This document shows positions 35,439-46,028 of a DNA stretch of 64,000 nucleotides, in pieces (position 1 is the stretch's first letter; every line of letters starts with the position of its first letter). A model generated the notes under the pieces. That model ran no database searches. It saw nothing but the letters and a program-made list of their open reading frames with translations, and was not told the origin of the DNA. Location: positions 1 to 64,000 of the forward strand of contig CAJJBB010000010.1 in NCBI GenBank assembly GCA_905182305.1, read 5' to 3'. A program made the translations under genes and the position numbers. The stretch is from Flavobacteria bacterium MS024-2A. GTDB lineage: Bacteria > Bacteroidota > Bacteroidia > Flavobacteriales > Flavobacteriaceae.

Positions 35439-35458
35439 TAAATTTGTCAACAAAAATA
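35439..35458. promoter_or_regulatory. Facing -7 elements for folA and the class V aminotransferase
   Basis: On the plus strand TAAATTTG (35439-35446) precedes the aminotransferase ATG at 35476. On the minus strand TATTTTTG (35458-35451) precedes folA. Both fit TAnnTTTG. The plus element lies within the longer reading frame that starts at TTG 35404, so it argues for the later ATG. Confidence 0.4.
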
Positions 35459-35475
35459 CACTTTCTTCTTTTCTT

Positions 35476-36513
35476 ATGTATTCAGATTCGCTTCCGTTAT
35501 TAACAAACTATACCTATTTAAACACAGCATATGTTGGCCCTATGTCTAATGAATTAGCTGCTTTTAGAAGAAAAGAAGAAGAAGTATACGTTCAAGACGG
35601 TGGAGAATATAAGGTAAAAGCATATGATTCTCTTCGGGATACTCATAGAGTTATTTCTAATTTTTTTGGAAACCCAGCCGAACATACTTTTGTAGTTCCT
35701 AACTTTTCAATAGGAATTAGAAAAGCAATTTCTTTTCTACCTATTACTACTAAAATATTAGTCTTAGAGGAGGATTATCCTTCATTAGTTGATGCTTTTA
35801 CAGAGCAGAAATTTGAGATAAAAACTATTCCTCTAAGTTCAACTATAGAAGAATCTATAGAATCGTTTCTTTCTGCAAATAAAATTGATGTATTGGCATT
35901 AAGTATAATTCAATATACATCAGGGATACTTATTGACTTTTCATTTTTGAATCGAATAAAAGAAAAATATCCAAAATTATTAATAATAGGAGATGGAACT
36001 CAGTTTTTAGGAGCACACCCATTTAATTTTTCTAAAGCTCCCTTTGATATAGTTGTTGGAAGTGGCTATAAATGGCTAATGGCTGGATTTGGAAATGGTG
36101 TTTTAATGGTTTCTGAAAAATATTTAGAGCAAATCAAAATAACACCATCTTTTTTATACAATCATATTTTTAAAGGTCACTTCAATATACTCGCTACTGC
36201 TAGTTTACGATTTGCTATAGAAGCATTTAACCGTCAAAATTTTAAGGCTTTAATGGAGCAAAAAGCACAAATTACTTCAGCTGTTAAAGCTCGTTTAAGT
36301 TCATTAGAGTTAATAGCGCCGTGGGTAATTGAACGCCCCTCCCATAGTAGTATTTTTAATATACCTGGAAATCAGTCTCTATATAATAAGTTACAAGAGA
36401 ATAAAATCCATTGTGCCTTAAGAGGAAATGGAATTCGTATTTCTTTTCATTATTATAACCAAATGAGCGAATTAGATTCTTTAATAGAAGTGCTAGAAAG
36501 TAACGAACATTAA
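35476..36513 (+). CDS. Class V aminotransferase-like PLP enzyme
   Basis: The product (345 residues from this ATG) has the cysteine-desulfurase-like fold of class V enzymes: [12 protein letters not shown] near the start, [13 protein letters not shown] with the PLP-contacting Asp, and the PLP lysine in [12 protein letters not shown] (near residue 203). IRISFHYYN near the end is also typical. The reaction is not clear; I see no catalytic-loop cysteine that would support desulfurase activity. The stop codon overlaps that of the convergent thyA gene by 3 bases. A longer frame from TTG 35404 would overlap folA and is less likely. Confidence 0.85.
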   Translation: MYSDSLPLLTNYTYLNTAYVGPMSNELAAFRRKEEEVYVQDGGEYKVKAYDSLRDTHRVISNFFGNPAEHTFVVPNFSIGIRKAISFLPITTKILVLEEDYPSLVDAFTEQKFEIKTIPLSSTIEESIESFLSANKIDVLALSIIQYTSGILIDFSFLNRIKEKYPKLLIIGDGTQFLGAHPFNFSKAPFDIVVGSGYKWLMAGFGNGVLMVSEKYLEQIKITPSFLYNHIFKGHFNILATASLRFAIEAFNRQNFKALMEQKAQITSAVKARLSSLELIAPWVIERPSHSSIFNIPGNQSLYNKLQENKIHCALRGNGIRISFHYYNQMSELDSLIEVLESNEH

Positions 36514-37334
36514 ATAGCGACTTTTCCCTTAATTAAAGGATGCGGATTATAGTTCAGTAGTTCAAAATCATCATATGTGAAATCAAAAATGTTTTTAATT
36601 TCAGGGTTTAGTTGCATTACAGGTAATTTTTTTGGTAATCTTGTGAGCTGTTTATTTATCTGTTCAAAGTGATTTGAGTAAATATGTGCATCACCAAAAG
36701 AATGTATGAAATCTCCTGCTTCATAGCCACACACTTGGGCAATCATTAATGTTAGTAGAGCGTAAGAGGCAATGTTAAAAGGCACTCCTAAAAACACATC
36801 TGCACTGCGCTGGTATAGCTGACAGGATAACTTTCCACCAGCAACATAAAATTGAAAAAAAGCATGACAAGGCGGAAGAGCAGCTTTATTATTCGCAACA
36901 TTTTCCGCAAAAGATTTACTAGAGTCAGGCATAACACTTGGGTTCCAAGCAGAAATGAGCATTCTTCTACTGTCGGGATTAGTTTTTAGGGTATTGATAA
37001 CTTCTTCTATTTGATCAATACCTTCACTATTCCAGTTGCGCCATTGGTGTCCGTAAACAGGCCCTAGATTTCCCTTTTCATCTGCCCATTCATTCCAAAT
37101 GCGCACTCCATTTTCTTTTAAATAATTAATATTTGTAGTTCCTTTAAGAAACCACAAAAGTTCATGAACCAGAGATTTTACATGAATTTTTTTTGTTGTA
37201 ACTAACGGAAAACCTTTTGATAAATCGAACCGCATTTGATGCCCAAAAATACTTTTAGTGCCCGTACCCGTTCTATCTGTTTTTTCTATTCCTGAGGTGT
37301 AAACTAGCTTCACTAAGTCTAAATATTGTTTCAC
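36510..37334 (-). CDS. thyA: Thymidylate synthase
   Basis: The 274-residue protein methylates dUMP to dTMP using methylene-tetrahydrofolate. The nucleophile Cys156 sits in [13 protein letters not shown], preceded by the phosphate-binding [12 protein letters not shown], and followed by [20 protein letters not shown] and HIYSNHFEQ. Length is close to the 264 residues of E. coli. A TATTTTTG element (minus strand, 37350-37357) lies 15 bases before the start codon. It works with folA, encoded nearby. Confidence 0.97.
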   Translation of the reverse strand: MKQYLDLVKLVYTSGIEKTDRTGTGTKSIFGHQMRFDLSKGFPLVTTKKIHVKSLVHELLWFLKGTTNINYLKENGVRIWNEWADEKGNLGPVYGHQWRNWNSEGIDQIEEVINTLKTNPDSRRMLISAWNPSVMPDSSKSFAENVANNKAALPPCHAFFQFYVAGGKLSCQLYQRSADVFLGVPFNIASYALLTLMIAQVCGYEAGDFIHSFGDAHIYSNHFEQINKQLTRLPKKLPVMQLNPEIKNIFDFTYDDFELLNYNPHPLIKGKVAI

Positions 37335-37425
37335 AAATTTTTATTTTTTCAAAAATAGTAGCATTTGAAGGATATATTAGCCTGAGTAGATAAAAGGTTA
37401 TAAAAAAAAATTAACAATGGATGGC

Positions 37426-38040
37426 TTATCTTTTACGATTAGAGAGTTCATCTCTTAGGCGCGCTGCTTTTTCATAGTCTTCATTAGCAACAGAGGTGAT
37501 AAGCATATTTTTCAGTTTAGAGATTGATAATTTTTTCAAGTCTTTAATCTCTTTCTTTTTTTCGTTTTGTTCTGTATCAAAACCTGCAATCCATTTATCT
37601 TTAGAAACTTTTTTCTCTCGAGAAGAAACTGCTGTTGTAAATCCAGCTTTCTTTAAAATGGAGTCGTAAATAAATATAGGTGCTTTATAGCGCAATGCTA
37701 AAGCAATAGCATCTGATGTTCTTGAATCAATAATTTCCTCAATTTTATCGCGTTCGCAAATTAAACTTGCATAAAAAACACCGTCAACTAATTTTTGAAT
37801 AATTACTTGTTTTACAACAATTGAAAATCGTTCGGCAAAACTTTTAAATAAATCGTGGGTCAAAGGGCGGGTCGGTTTAATTTCATGCTCTAAAGCAATT
37901 GCAATTGATTGCGCTTCAAAAACACCAATAATAATAGGTAGTTTTCTATCACCTTCAGCTTCTTTTAAAATAAGTGCATAAGCACCAGTTTGAGTTTCGC
38001 TGTATGAGATTCCTTTAACGTTTATTTTTACTAACTTCAT
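37426..38040 (-). CDS. Bifunctional nuclease family protein (DUF151 plus UVR)
   Basis: The first 135 residues or so form a BFN/DUF151 domain (LPIIIGVFEAQSIAIALE and IIDSRTSDAIALALRYKAPIF). The last 30 residues form a UvrB/UvrC-like UVR motif (YEKAARLRDEL). This two-part layout is common in Bacteroidota. A plant relative has been reported to cleave DNA and RNA; the bacterial role is not established. It stands alone, divergent from pdhB. Confidence 0.9.
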   Translation of the reverse strand: MKLVKINVKGISYSETQTGAYALILKEAEGDRKLPIIIGVFEAQSIAIALEHEIKPTRPLTHDLFKSFAERFSIVVKQVIIQKLVDGVFYASLICERDKIEEIIDSRTSDAIALALRYKAPIFIYDSILKKAGFTTAVSSREKKVSKDKWIAGFDTEQNEKKKEIKDLKKLSISKLKNMLITSVANEDYEKAARLRDELSNRKR

Positions 38041-38126
38041 AGGTAAATTCGATGTATATTTTAATTAAAAAAGAACTTCTAATTGAGTTGTATCTTTACA
38101 AACGGATATTTTCCTTCTTTATTGAG

Positions 38127-38158
38127 TTGAGTTAATAGATAATTATTGATTAAATTTG
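38127..38158 (+). promoter_or_regulatory. Promoter of pdhB
   Basis: TTG at 38127-38129 and TAAATTTG at 38151-38158 are 21 bases apart, fitting the Bacteroidota consensus. Transcription would begin near 38165, about 14 bases before the pdhB start codon. Confidence 0.55.
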
Positions 38159-38178
38159 CACCTCAATGAACAAAATAC

Positions 38179-39156
38179 ATGAAGACCTTACAATTTAGAC
38201 AAGCCATTGCAGAAGCAATGAGTGAAGAAATGCGACGTGACGAAACCATATACTTAATGGGAGAAGAGGTAGCAGAATATAATGGAGCTTATAAAGCATC
38301 AAAGGGAATGTTGGATGAGTTTGGCGCTAAACGAGTTATTGATACCCCTATCTCAGAGGCAGGTTTTACTGGAGTTGGAGTCGGTTCTACAATGACTGGA
38401 AATAGACCTATAATTGAGTTTATGACCTTTAATTTTGCATTAGTTGGAATTGATCAAATTATCAACAATGCTGCAAAAATTAGACAGATGTCAGGAGGAC
38501 AGTTCCCATGTCCTATTGTCTTTAGAGGTCCAACGGGCTCTGCGGGTCAGTTGGGGGCTACTCACTCACAAGCTTTTGAGAGTTGGTATGCAAATTGCCC
38601 TGGACTTAAGGTTATTGTTCCCTCAAATCCTTATGACGCAAAAGGATTATTAAAATCTGCAATTCGTGATGATGACCCTGTTATTTTTATGGAGTCGGAG
38701 CAAATGTATGGTGATAAAGGAGAGGTGCCTGAAGGAGAATATACTCTTCCCATTGGTGTGGCAGAAGTCAAACGTACTGGAAAAGATGTCACACTCGTCT
38801 CTTTTGGAAAAATATTAAAAGAAGCAATTAACGCTGCAGAAGAACTTACCAAAGAAGGAATTGATGTTGAGGTTATTGATCTAAGAACAATAAGACCACT
38901 AGATTATGCTACAATTTTTGAGTCTGTTAAGAAAACTAATCGCTTAGTCATTTTAGAGGAATCATGGCCTTTTGGAAATATTTCTACTGAGATTACTTAC
39001 CAAGTTCAAAATCAAATTTTTGATTATTTAGATGCACCTATTGAAAAAATCAACACGGCAGATACTCCTGCCCCTTATTCACCGGTTCTTTTAAAAGAAT
39101 GGTTGCCTAATCATCAAGATGTAATTAAAGCAATAAAACGCGTAATGTATCATTAA
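38179..39156 (+). CDS. pdhB: Pyruvate dehydrogenase E1 component, beta subunit
   Basis: The 325-residue protein is the beta chain of an alpha2beta2 E1 of the pyruvate dehydrogenase type, using thiamine diphosphate. MGEEVAEYNGAYKASKGM (near residue 27) holds the conserved Glu that activates the cofactor; DTPISEAGFTGVGVGS and FRGPTGSAGQLGATHSQAFE follow. The C-terminal transketolase domain includes VIDLRTIRPLD. The alpha subunit and E2 are not in the window. Branched-chain dehydrogenases are close relatives, but GGQFPCPIVFRGP is the pyruvate type. LipA (18.6 kb) would make the lipoyl groups of the E2. Confidence 0.94.
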   Translation: MKTLQFRQAIAEAMSEEMRRDETIYLMGEEVAEYNGAYKASKGMLDEFGAKRVIDTPISEAGFTGVGVGSTMTGNRPIIEFMTFNFALVGIDQIINNAAKIRQMSGGQFPCPIVFRGPTGSAGQLGATHSQAFESWYANCPGLKVIVPSNPYDAKGLLKSAIRDDDPVIFMESEQMYGDKGEVPEGEYTLPIGVAEVKRTGKDVTLVSFGKILKEAINAAEELTKEGIDVEVIDLRTIRPLDYATIFESVKKTNRLVILEESWPFGNISTEITYQVQNQIFDYLDAPIEKINTADTPAPYSPVLLKEWLPNHQDVIKAIKRVMYH

Positions 39157-39280
39157 AAAACTCAGACTTTACCTCAAAACCTATTTTAGGGACTACGCCT
39201 TATTTTTTTGATCATCATTAGATTTTGAAACCGAGTTTGTTTTACTATTTTTACCACACTTTTCAAACAAAAAATTAAAC

Positions 39281-41620
39281 ATGGAATTAATTATAAAACT
39301 TTTACCTGCCTTTGGAATTTTGGCATTACTATTTGTCTTTTTTAAGAACAATTGGGTTGCCAAACAAGAAGTTGGAAATGAAAAAATGGCAAGAATTGCC
39401 AAGAATATTGCAGATGGTGCTATGTCCTTTCTTAAGGCTGAATACAAAATTCTTTCAATTTTTGTGGTAGCTGTTGCTATCCTTTTATACTTCAAGGGAA
39501 GCAATGAAGTAGGATCTAATGGAATGGTTGCAGTCTCTTTTATAGTAGGTGCTGTTTGTTCTGCGCTAGCTGGATTCATTGGAATGCGCGTTGCCACAAA
39601 AGCAAACGTAAGAACGACACAAGCAGCTAGAGCCTCTCTAGGAAGAGCCCTAGAAGTTGCTTTTGCTGGTGGAGCTGTAATGGGACTTGGCGTTGTTGGT
39701 TTAGGCGTGTTAGGGCTGAGTAGTCTTTTTGCTATTTATCAAAATATTTGGCCTGGAGCTGATAATCTTTCAATGGTATTAAATGTATTGACAGGTTTTT
39801 CAATGGGAGCTTCTTCTATTGCATTATTTGCAAGAGTAGGAGGTGGAATTTACACCAAAGCAGCTGATGTAGGTGCTGACTTAGTGGGTAAAGTTGAAGC
39901 TGGAATCCCAGAAGATCACCCTTTAAACCCTGCTACAATTGCTGATAACGTTGGGGACAATGTTGGAGATGTTGCAGGAATGGGAGCTGATTTATTTGAA
40001 TCATATGTAGGTTCAATTATCGGTACAATGGTTTTAGGAGCCTTTATTATTACACCAGATTTAAACGGTCTTGGCGCGGTATATCTTCCATTAGTATTAG
40101 CCGCAGTGGGCATCATTATGTCAATTATAGGGACTTTCTTTGTTCGTGTCAAAGAAGGAGGAAATCCACAAACTGCATTAAATGTTGGGGAATTTGGATC
40201 TGCCGGACTAATGGTAGTAGCCTCTTATTTTATTATTCATGCAATGATTCCTGAATCAATTGAAGGATTGCCCTCTGGAGCCATGGGAATTTTCTTAGCT
40301 ACTATTGCAGGACTTACTGCCGGTTTAGGAGTTGGAAAAATTACAGAATATTATACAGGTACTGGCTCTAAGCCAGTAAATTCAATTGTAAAACAATCTG
40401 AAACTGGTGCAGCAACGAATATTATTGCAGGATTAGGTGTTGGAATGATGTCTACAATGATTCCTATTTTATTAATCGCTGCAGCAATTCTAGTTTCACA
40501 TCATTTTGCAGGTCTTTACGGAATTGCAATTGCAGCAGTAGGTATGCTCGCAAATACTGGAATTCAGTTAGCAGTTGATGCTTACGGTCCTATATCAGAT
40601 AACGCGGGTGGTATTGCTGAAATGGCAGAGCTTCCTAGTGAGGTAAGAGAACGTACCGACACCTTAGATGCTGTTGGAAATACTACAGCTGCAATTGGAA
40701 AAGGTTTTGCGATTGCTTCTGCTGCCTTGACTGCATTAGCATTATTTTCTGCATTTATGAAAGTTGCCAATGTAACAAGTATTGATGTCTCTCAACCACG
40801 TATTATGGCTGGATTATTAGTAGGAGGAATGTTGCCTTTTGTATTTTCTGCCCTATCTATGAATGCTGTAGGAAGAGCAGCAATGGCTATGATTGAAGAA
40901 GTAAGAAGTCAATTCAAAAACATTCCTGAATTAAAAGCTGCGCTTGTCGTAATGAAAAAATATGATTCTGACATGACCAAAGCAACGGATAAAGACCGTG
41001 CTATTTTTGATGCTGCAGATGGAAAAGCAGATTATCAAAAATGTGTTGAAATTTCAACTAATGCCTCAATAAAAGAAATGGTATTGCCAGGGTTATTAGC
41101 AATTGCAGTACCTGTAGCTGTTGGATTTATTGGTGGTGCAGAAATGTTAGGAGGTTTATTAGCTGGCGTAACCACATGTGGTGTACTTATGGCAATTTTC
41201 CAGTCAAATGCTGGAGGTGCCTGGGACAATGCTAAGAAAATGATTGAGTCTGATGGTAGAAAAGGGTCTGATGCACACAAGGCTGCTGTTGTTGGAGATA
41301 CCGTTGGAGATCCTTTTAAAGATACTTCGGGACCTTCTCTAAACATCTTATTGAAATTGATGTCTGTAGTAGCACTGGTAATTGCACCTAGTATCGCTAT
41401 GAGTAGTGATGCCGTTTCAAGCTATGTAAAGGATACAATCGAAAATGAAGAGACTACAGAATTAGTAGTTCCTGCATCCAAAGATTTTAAGGTTAAAATC
41501 AATGCTGAAAATGAAGATAAAACTATGACTGTTGAGGTTTCTTTGGTAGGAAGCCAAGAAGAAGTTAAAGAAGCTATAGACAGATTAACTCCTGAAATTG
41601 ATAAGTTGATTTTGAAATAG
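39281..41620 (+). CDS. hppA: Membrane-bound ion-pumping pyrophosphatase
   Basis: The 779-residue protein has about 16 membrane spans and the pyrophosphatase signature: [19 protein letters not shown] (near residue 194), [17 protein letters not shown] and a C-terminal [16 protein letters not shown]. The motif [10 protein letters not shown], with Ala rather than Lys, is the K+-dependent type. It hydrolyses PPi and pumps H+ or Na+ out of the cytoplasm; which ion cannot be settled here. A soluble tail after the last helix (about 725-779) is longer than usual. A hairpin terminator follows within 25 bases. Confidence 0.95.
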   Translation: MELIIKLLPAFGILALLFVFFKNNWVAKQEVGNEKMARIAKNIADGAMSFLKAEYKILSIFVVAVAILLYFKGSNEVGSNGMVAVSFIVGAVCSALAGFIGMRVATKANVRTTQAARASLGRALEVAFAGGAVMGLGVVGLGVLGLSSLFAIYQNIWPGADNLSMVLNVLTGFSMGASSIALFARVGGGIYTKAADVGADLVGKVEAGIPEDHPLNPATIADNVGDNVGDVAGMGADLFESYVGSIIGTMVLGAFIITPDLNGLGAVYLPLVLAAVGIIMSIIGTFFVRVKEGGNPQTALNVGEFGSAGLMVVASYFIIHAMIPESIEGLPSGAMGIFLATIAGLTAGLGVGKITEYYTGTGSKPVNSIVKQSETGAATNIIAGLGVGMMSTMIPILLIAAAILVSHHFAGLYGIAIAAVGMLANTGIQLAVDAYGPISDNAGGIAEMAELPSEVRERTDTLDAVGNTTAAIGKGFAIASAALTALALFSAFMKVANVTSIDVSQPRIMAGLLVGGMLPFVFSALSMNAVGRAAMAMIEEVRSQFKNIPELKAALVVMKKYDSDMTKATDKDRAIFDAADGKADYQKCVEISTNASIKEMVLPGLLAIAVPVAVGFIGGAEMLGGLLAGVTTCGVLMAIFQSNAGGAWDNAKKMIESDGRKGSDAHKAAVVGDTVGDPFKDTSGPSLNILLKLMSVVALVIAPSIAMSSDAVSSYVKDTIENEETTELVVPASKDFKVKINAENEDKTMTVEVSLVGSQEEVKEAIDRLTPEIDKLILK

Positions 41621-41644
41621 TATTTTTCAATTGAACATAAAAAA

Positions 41645-41670
41645 AGTGGCTCATTTGAGCCGCTTTTTTT
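41645..41670. terminator. Bidirectional terminator between hppA and the kinase gene
   Basis: GTGGCTC (41646-41652) pairs with GAGCCGC (41657-41663) over a 4-base loop, with A residues before and T residues after, so it can act on both the hppA transcript and the convergent kinase transcript. Confidence 0.85.
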
Positions 41671-41677
41671 ATGTCTT

Positions 41678-42283
41678 TTATTTTAGTTTATTATCAATAA
41701 TATTAATCACTTTAGATAAATCTTCTTTATTGTCCACAAAATCCAAGGAATCAACATCAATAATAATCAATTTTGAAGAGTCGTATGAACTGATCCAAGC
41801 TTCATAACGTTCATTTAGTCTACTTAAATAATCTATACTAATAGAACTTTCGTATTCACGACCTCGTTTGTGAATCTTGTTAACTAAATTTGGGATAGAA
41901 CTTCTTAAGTATATCAAAAGATCAGGTCCTTGAATTAATGATTCCATTAATTCAAAAATTCCTTTATAGTTGTTAAAGTCCCTTTGGTTCATTAGCCCCA
42001 TAGCGTTCAGATTTGGGGCAAAGATATGGGCATCTTCGTAGATTGTCCGGTCTTGAATGACAGTTTTATTATTTTCTCTAAATGAAAGTAATTGTTCAAA
42101 TCTACTTTTTAAAAAATAGACTTGAAGGTTAAAAGACCAACGCTCCATGTGATTATAAAAATCATCTAAATAGGGATTGTCAATTACATCTTCATAGTGA
42201 GGTTCCCAATTGTAGTGTTTGGCTAAAAGTTCTGTCAGTGAGGTTTTTCCTGCCCCAATATTTCCGGCAATTGCAATATGCAT
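41678..42283 (-). CDS. Deoxynucleoside kinase
   Basis: The 201-residue protein has the P-loop GNIGAGKTS at residues 7-15, the segment YLDDFYNHMERWSFNLQVYFL, and DRTIYEDAHIF, the DRS-like motif of deoxyguanosine/deoxyadenosine-type kinases. The lid segment KRGREYESSIS follows. It phosphorylates salvaged deoxynucleosides; which base it prefers is not evident. It converges with hppA. Confidence 0.92.
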   Translation of the reverse strand: MHIAIAGNIGAGKTSLTELLAKHYNWEPHYEDVIDNPYLDDFYNHMERWSFNLQVYFLKSRFEQLLSFRENNKTVIQDRTIYEDAHIFAPNLNAMGLMNQRDFNNYKGIFELMESLIQGPDLLIYLRSSIPNLVNKIHKRGREYESSISIDYLSRLNERYEAWISSYDSSKLIIIDVDSLDFVDNKEDLSKVINIIDNKLK

Positions 42284-42381
42284 TATTTGTTTATTTGTTT
42301 ATGGAACTGCAAAGTAGTAGCTTTTTTGAAAAGAAAAAAGAGAAGCAAAGATTAAAAATAGGATTTTTAAAAGTAAAACAT

Positions 42382-42411
42382 TTGGGTTTGTTTAGAAAAA
42401 GTTTACATTTG
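42382..42411 (+). promoter_or_regulatory. Promoter of the methionine operon
   Basis: TTG at 42382-42384 and TACATTTG at 42404-42411 are 19 bases apart, a perfect Bacteroidota promoter. Transcription would begin near 42418, directly before the riboswitch aptamer at 42422. Confidence 0.75.
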
Positions 42412-42421
42412 TCTTGTTAAA

Positions 42422-42521
42422 CGAGGAAGGATTTGACTGATTGCAGCCTCGATAAAAATTTGCTAAAACAGTGTTGCTTATTAAACAACCGTTTAAATCC
42501 TTCCGTAAAAGCAACATTTAA
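42422..42521 (+). promoter_or_regulatory. SAM-II (SAM-alpha) riboswitch and expression platform before metK
   Basis: The aptamer covers 42422-42472. P1 is CGAGG (42422-42426) with CCTCG (42447-42451), the loop carries GATTTGACTGATTGCAG, and the tail carries TTTGCTAAAACAG; these are the conserved SAM-II blocks. ACTG (42436-42439) pairs with CAGT (42469-42472) for the pseudoknot. Downstream, TGTTGCTT (42472-42479) pairs with AAGCAACA (42509-42516), closing 5 bases before the metK ATG. In addition 42425-42434 is perfectly complementary to 42495-42504, giving a rival fold that would break both the aptamer and the closing hairpin. SAM would thus shut off metK and the genes behind it. Confidence 0.88.
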
Positions 42522-43778
42522 ATGTCATATTTTTTTACCTCAGAATCTGTAAGCGAGGGACACCCGGACAAAATTGCTGATCAAATTAGTGATGCTCTAT
42601 TAGATAATTTTTTAGCCTTTGACCCCGAAAGTAAAGTTGCTTGTGAAACACTTGTGACTACTGGACAAGTAATATTAGCAGGTGAAGTTAAAAGTGCTAC
42701 CTATCTTGATGTGCAATCTATTGCACGTGAAACTATTAATGCTATTGGATATACCAAAGGAGAATATCAGTTCAGTGGTGATTCTTGCGGGGTGATCTCC
42801 TTAATACATGAACAGTCTCAAGACATCAATCGTGGCGTTGATCGTGAAGAGAAAGAAGCCCAAGGCGCAGGTGATCAAGGAATCATGTTTGGTTATGCAA
42901 CTGCAGAAACCGAATCCTTTTCTCCTTTGGCCTTAGATCTTTCGCACAAGATTTTAATTGAACATGCAGCATTGAGAAGAGAGAATAAGGAAATTACCTA
43001 TTTGCGTCCCGATGCAAAATCTCAGGTTACCATTGAATATGACAACAACAACAAACCCTTGAGAATAGACACCATAGTTATTTCAACACAACACGATGAT
43101 TTCAATTCGGATGAAGTTGCCATGTTAGAAAAAATTAAAGCAGATGTTATTTCGATTTTAATTCCAAGACTTAAGAACACTTTACCTCAAGAAATCCAAG
43201 CTCTATTTGGAGACGATATTACTTATCACGTAAATCCCACGGGGAAATTTGTGATTGGTGGCCCTCATGGGGATACTGGTTTAACAGGTCGTAAAATTAT
43301 AGTAGACACTTACGGTGGAAAAGGGGGCCATGGAGGTGGAGCCTTCAGTGGAAAAGACCCCAGTAAAGTAGATCGAAGTGCAGCCTATGCAGCACGTCAT
43401 ATGGCTAAAAATTTAGTTGCTGCAGGTGTAGCAGATGAGATTTTGGTTCAATTGAGCTATGCCATTGGTGTTGTTGAACCCACCTCAATTAATATCAATA
43501 CGTATGGAACAGCAAAAGTGTCACTTTCTGATCCTGAGATTGCTGAAAAAGCGACAGCTTTATTTGATATGCGTCCCTATGCTATTGAACAACGATTAAA
43601 ACTTAGAAATCCCATGTACTTAGAAACCGCTTCCTACGGTCATATGGGGCGCCAGCCTCTTACTATAACCAAAACGTTTGAATCCCCCTATAACGGAAAA
43701 GTATCGAAGGAAGTAGAACTTTTTACCTGGGAAAAATTAGATTATTTAGAAACAATTAAAAATACATTTCAATTATGA
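42522..43778 (+). CDS. metK: S-adenosylmethionine synthetase
   Basis: The 418-residue enzyme makes SAM from methionine and ATP. Signatures are [17 protein letters not shown] at the N-terminus, [12 protein letters not shown] (near residue 123) and the phosphate loop [21 protein letters not shown] (near 267). It is a little longer than the E. coli enzyme (384). It is the first gene behind the SAM-II riboswitch, so its product is sensed by its own message. Its stop overlaps the metY start (ATGA). Confidence 0.98.
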   Translation: MSYFFTSESVSEGHPDKIADQISDALLDNFLAFDPESKVACETLVTTGQVILAGEVKSATYLDVQSIARETINAIGYTKGEYQFSGDSCGVISLIHEQSQDINRGVDREEKEAQGAGDQGIMFGYATAETESFSPLALDLSHKILIEHAALRRENKEITYLRPDAKSQVTIEYDNNNKPLRIDTIVISTQHDDFNSDEVAMLEKIKADVISILIPRLKNTLPQEIQALFGDDITYHVNPTGKFVIGGPHGDTGLTGRKIIVDTYGGKGGHGGGAFSGKDPSKVDRSAAYAARHMAKNLVAAGVADEILVQLSYAIGVVEPTSININTYGTAKVSLSDPEIAEKATALFDMRPYAIEQRLKLRNPMYLETASYGHMGRQPLTITKTFESPYNGKVSKEVELFTWEKLDYLETIKNTFQL

Positions 43779-45046
43779 GTACTCAATTAGCAACAAAAGC
43801 TTTACATGCAGGACATGATTCAGCCAACACTCAAGGTACCCAAGCGGTCCCAATATATCAAACCACATCCTATGTGTTTAAAGATTCAGAACATGCAGCA
43901 AATTTATTTTCATTAGCTGAACCTGGATTCATTTATACCCGTTTAAATAATCCTACCAATGACGTATTAGAACAACGTTTAGCAGCACTAGAGGGTGGTG
44001 TAGCTGCAGTTGCAACAGCTTCTGGTACTGCCGCCATTGCTACCACACTAATGGTGATTTTGAAAAATGGAGATCATATAGTAGCTTCTAGTAGTCTATA
44101 TGGCGGAACCTATAACTTGTTAGCAAATACTCTCCCTCGTTTTGGAATCACCACCACCTTTGTTGATCCTGATTCTCCAGAAGAATTTTCAAAAGCAGTT
44201 CAACCCAATACCCGTGCATTTTTTGCAGAGTCTTTGGGGAATCCGAAATTAGACGTGTTAGATTTAAAAGTCATTTCTGAAAAAGCACAAGCGGCAAAAG
44301 TTCCCTTTATTGTAGATAATACAGTTGCTTCACCGGCTTTATTAAACCCAATTGAATATGGGGCAAATATTGTTATTCATTCCCTCACAAAATATTTAAC
44401 TGGGAACGGAACTTCTTTAGGAGGTATAATTATTGATGCAGGAACTTTTAATTGGGCCAATGGGCTATTCCCTGAGTTTACTGAACCCAATCCAAGTTAC
44501 CACGGTTTAAACTACCATGAAGCTTTAGGTGCCATTGCTTTTATTGCTAAAGTTAGAATTGAAGGGTTACGAGACTTGGGAAGTGCCCCTAGCCCCTTTA
44601 ATAGTTTTCAAACTATTCAAGGAATTGAAACTTTAGATATTCGAATGAAGAAACATTCTGAAAATGCCCTAAAACTTTCTGCTTGGCTTTCTACAAGAGA
44701 AGAAGTTGCTTGGGTAAATTATCCAGGATTAAAAACTTCAAAATACAATGATTTGGCTCAAAAGTATTTACCCAAAGGACAAAGTGGAATTATAACTTTT
44801 GGATTAAAATCTGGCTTTGAGGGAGGTAAAAAAGTAGCTGATCACACAAAACTTTTCTCACTTTTAGCTAATATTGGAGACACCAAGTCATTGATTATTC
44901 ATCCTGCGAGTACCACTCATCAGCAGTTAGATGAGGCAGCACAAAAAGCAACTGGCGTAACTCAAGATTTAATTCGACTCTCAGTTGGATTAGAGGATAT
45001 TAAAGATTTAATGGAGGATTTAGAGACTGCTTTTACTCATTTATAG
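43775..45046 (+). CDS. metY: O-acetylhomoserine sulfhydrylase
   Basis: The 423-residue PLP enzyme has [39 protein letters not shown] with the PLP lysine (near residue 208), and the inserted region [14 protein letters not shown] that marks the long MetY-type sulfhydrylases. It condenses O-acetylhomoserine, made by the next gene's product, with sulfide to give homocysteine. It overlaps metK by 4 bases. Being longer than the second PLP enzyme of this operon (390), it belongs to a separate subfamily. Confidence 0.93.
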   Translation: MSTQLATKALHAGHDSANTQGTQAVPIYQTTSYVFKDSEHAANLFSLAEPGFIYTRLNNPTNDVLEQRLAALEGGVAAVATASGTAAIATTLMVILKNGDHIVASSSLYGGTYNLLANTLPRFGITTTFVDPDSPEEFSKAVQPNTRAFFAESLGNPKLDVLDLKVISEKAQAAKVPFIVDNTVASPALLNPIEYGANIVIHSLTKYLTGNGTSLGGIIIDAGTFNWANGLFPEFTEPNPSYHGLNYHEALGAIAFIAKVRIEGLRDLGSAPSPFNSFQTIQGIETLDIRMKKHSENALKLSAWLSTREEVAWVNYPGLKTSKYNDLAQKYLPKGQSGIITFGLKSGFEGGKKVADHTKLFSLLANIGDTKSLIIHPASTTHQQLDEAAQKATGVTQDLIRLSVGLEDIKDLMEDLETAFTHL

Positions 45047-45055
45047 TCTAATTTG

Positions 45056-46012
45056 ATGGAAATCAAAACCCTTACGATTCCTCAATTTACCACAACGACG
45101 GGAGCTTTTTATAACTCGATTAATTTGCATTATCAGTATTTTGGACAAGCCATAGGAACAGCACCCGTTGTATTGGTTAATCATTCTCTAACAGGGGACT
45201 CACAAGTTACAGGAAAGAATGGATGGTGGAATGAAATTATTGGATCTGGAAAAACAATTGACACAAATCTGTATTGCATTTTAGCATTCAATATTCCAGG
45301 GAATGGAACCTTGGGGCAAACCTTTTCCACTCCTGAAGATTTTCATACGGGAGATATTGCCTCTATATTCATTAAAGGACTTGAAATTTTAAAAATTGAT
45401 GAGTTGTATGCCTTGATCGGCGGATCTATTGGAGGAGGGATTGCATGGGAAATGGCAGCATTAGCACCAGAATTAACACAATATTTAATTCCCATAGCAT
45501 CCGACTGGAAAGCCAATGATTGGATTATTGCTAATACATTTTTACAAAAAAGAATTTTACAAAATTCTAAGAACCCCCTAGAAGATGCACGAATTCATGC
45601 AATGCTAACCTACCGTACCCCACAATCTTTTGATAATAGATTTGGAAGGACTAAAAATGAAGAATTAGGGATTTTTAATATAGAAAGTTGGCTATTACAT
45701 CATGGAAAGAAATTAGCAAATCGATTTTCTTTACCATCTTACGTCATGATGAATCATTTGTTATCTACAATTAATATTGAGCGTGACGGAAAATCTGCAC
45801 AAAAAATTATAGGTTCAATTAATGCGGAAATTCATTTGATAGCAATTGACAGCGATTTGTTTTTTACCCCCTCAGAAGATCAAAGAACTTTTCAAATGAT
45901 AAAGCAAAAAAAAGAAAATATCTATTATCACGAATTAAAATCAATTCATGGTCACGATGGCTTTTTAATTCAAAGTGATAACGTTTCTCAAATTTTAAAA
46001 ACCATTTTTTAA
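45056..46012 (+). CDS. metX: Homoserine O-acetyltransferase
   Basis: The 318-residue alpha/beta-hydrolase-fold enzyme activates homoserine for sulfhydrylation. Features are VLVNHSLTGDSQ (oxyanion region), FNIPGNGTLGQTF, nucleophile Ser124 in GGSIGGGIAWEM (most relatives have GGSMGG), and the catalytic His in SIHGHDGFL near the C-terminus. MLTYRTPQSFDNRFGR is typical of MetX. A TTG three bases upstream (45053) is in frame; I take ATG. It lies 9 bases after metY. Confidence 0.93.
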   Translation: MEIKTLTIPQFTTTTGAFYNSINLHYQYFGQAIGTAPVVLVNHSLTGDSQVTGKNGWWNEIIGSGKTIDTNLYCILAFNIPGNGTLGQTFSTPEDFHTGDIASIFIKGLEILKIDELYALIGGSIGGGIAWEMAALAPELTQYLIPIASDWKANDWIIANTFLQKRILQNSKNPLEDARIHAMLTYRTPQSFDNRFGRTKNEELGIFNIESWLLHHGKKLANRFSLPSYVMMNHLLSTINIERDGKSAQKIIGSINAEIHLIAIDSDLFFTPSEDQRTFQMIKQKKENIYYHELKSIHGHDGFLIQSDNVSQILKTIF

Positions 46013-46028
46013 TCTTAAAATCAAAATA

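Noticed and set aside
35404-35475. TTG start giving a longer class V aminotransferase
   Set aside because: It would overlap folA and include a TAnnTTTG promoter element within the coding sequence; family alignment by eye begins near YSDSLPLL after ATG 35476.
38166-38198. A 10-codon upstream frame that begins at the predicted transcription start and overlaps the pdhB start codon out of frame
   Set aside because: Very short frames starting with ATG are frequent in AT-rich leaders. Composition shows no bias toward any amino acid and no hairpin accompanies it.
39193-39597. A 134-codon frame on the minus strand at the start of hppA, and other long antisense frames in hppA (for example 41035-41346)
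   Set aside because: They lie opposite a well-supported gene whose codon use leaves the opposite frame open. Their translations show no family features.
42238-42420. A 60-codon plus-strand frame running into the metK promoter
   Set aside because: It starts inside the deoxynucleoside kinase gene on the other strand and covers the promoter at 42382-42411. The translation is low-complexity Lys/Phe/Leu-rich sequence.
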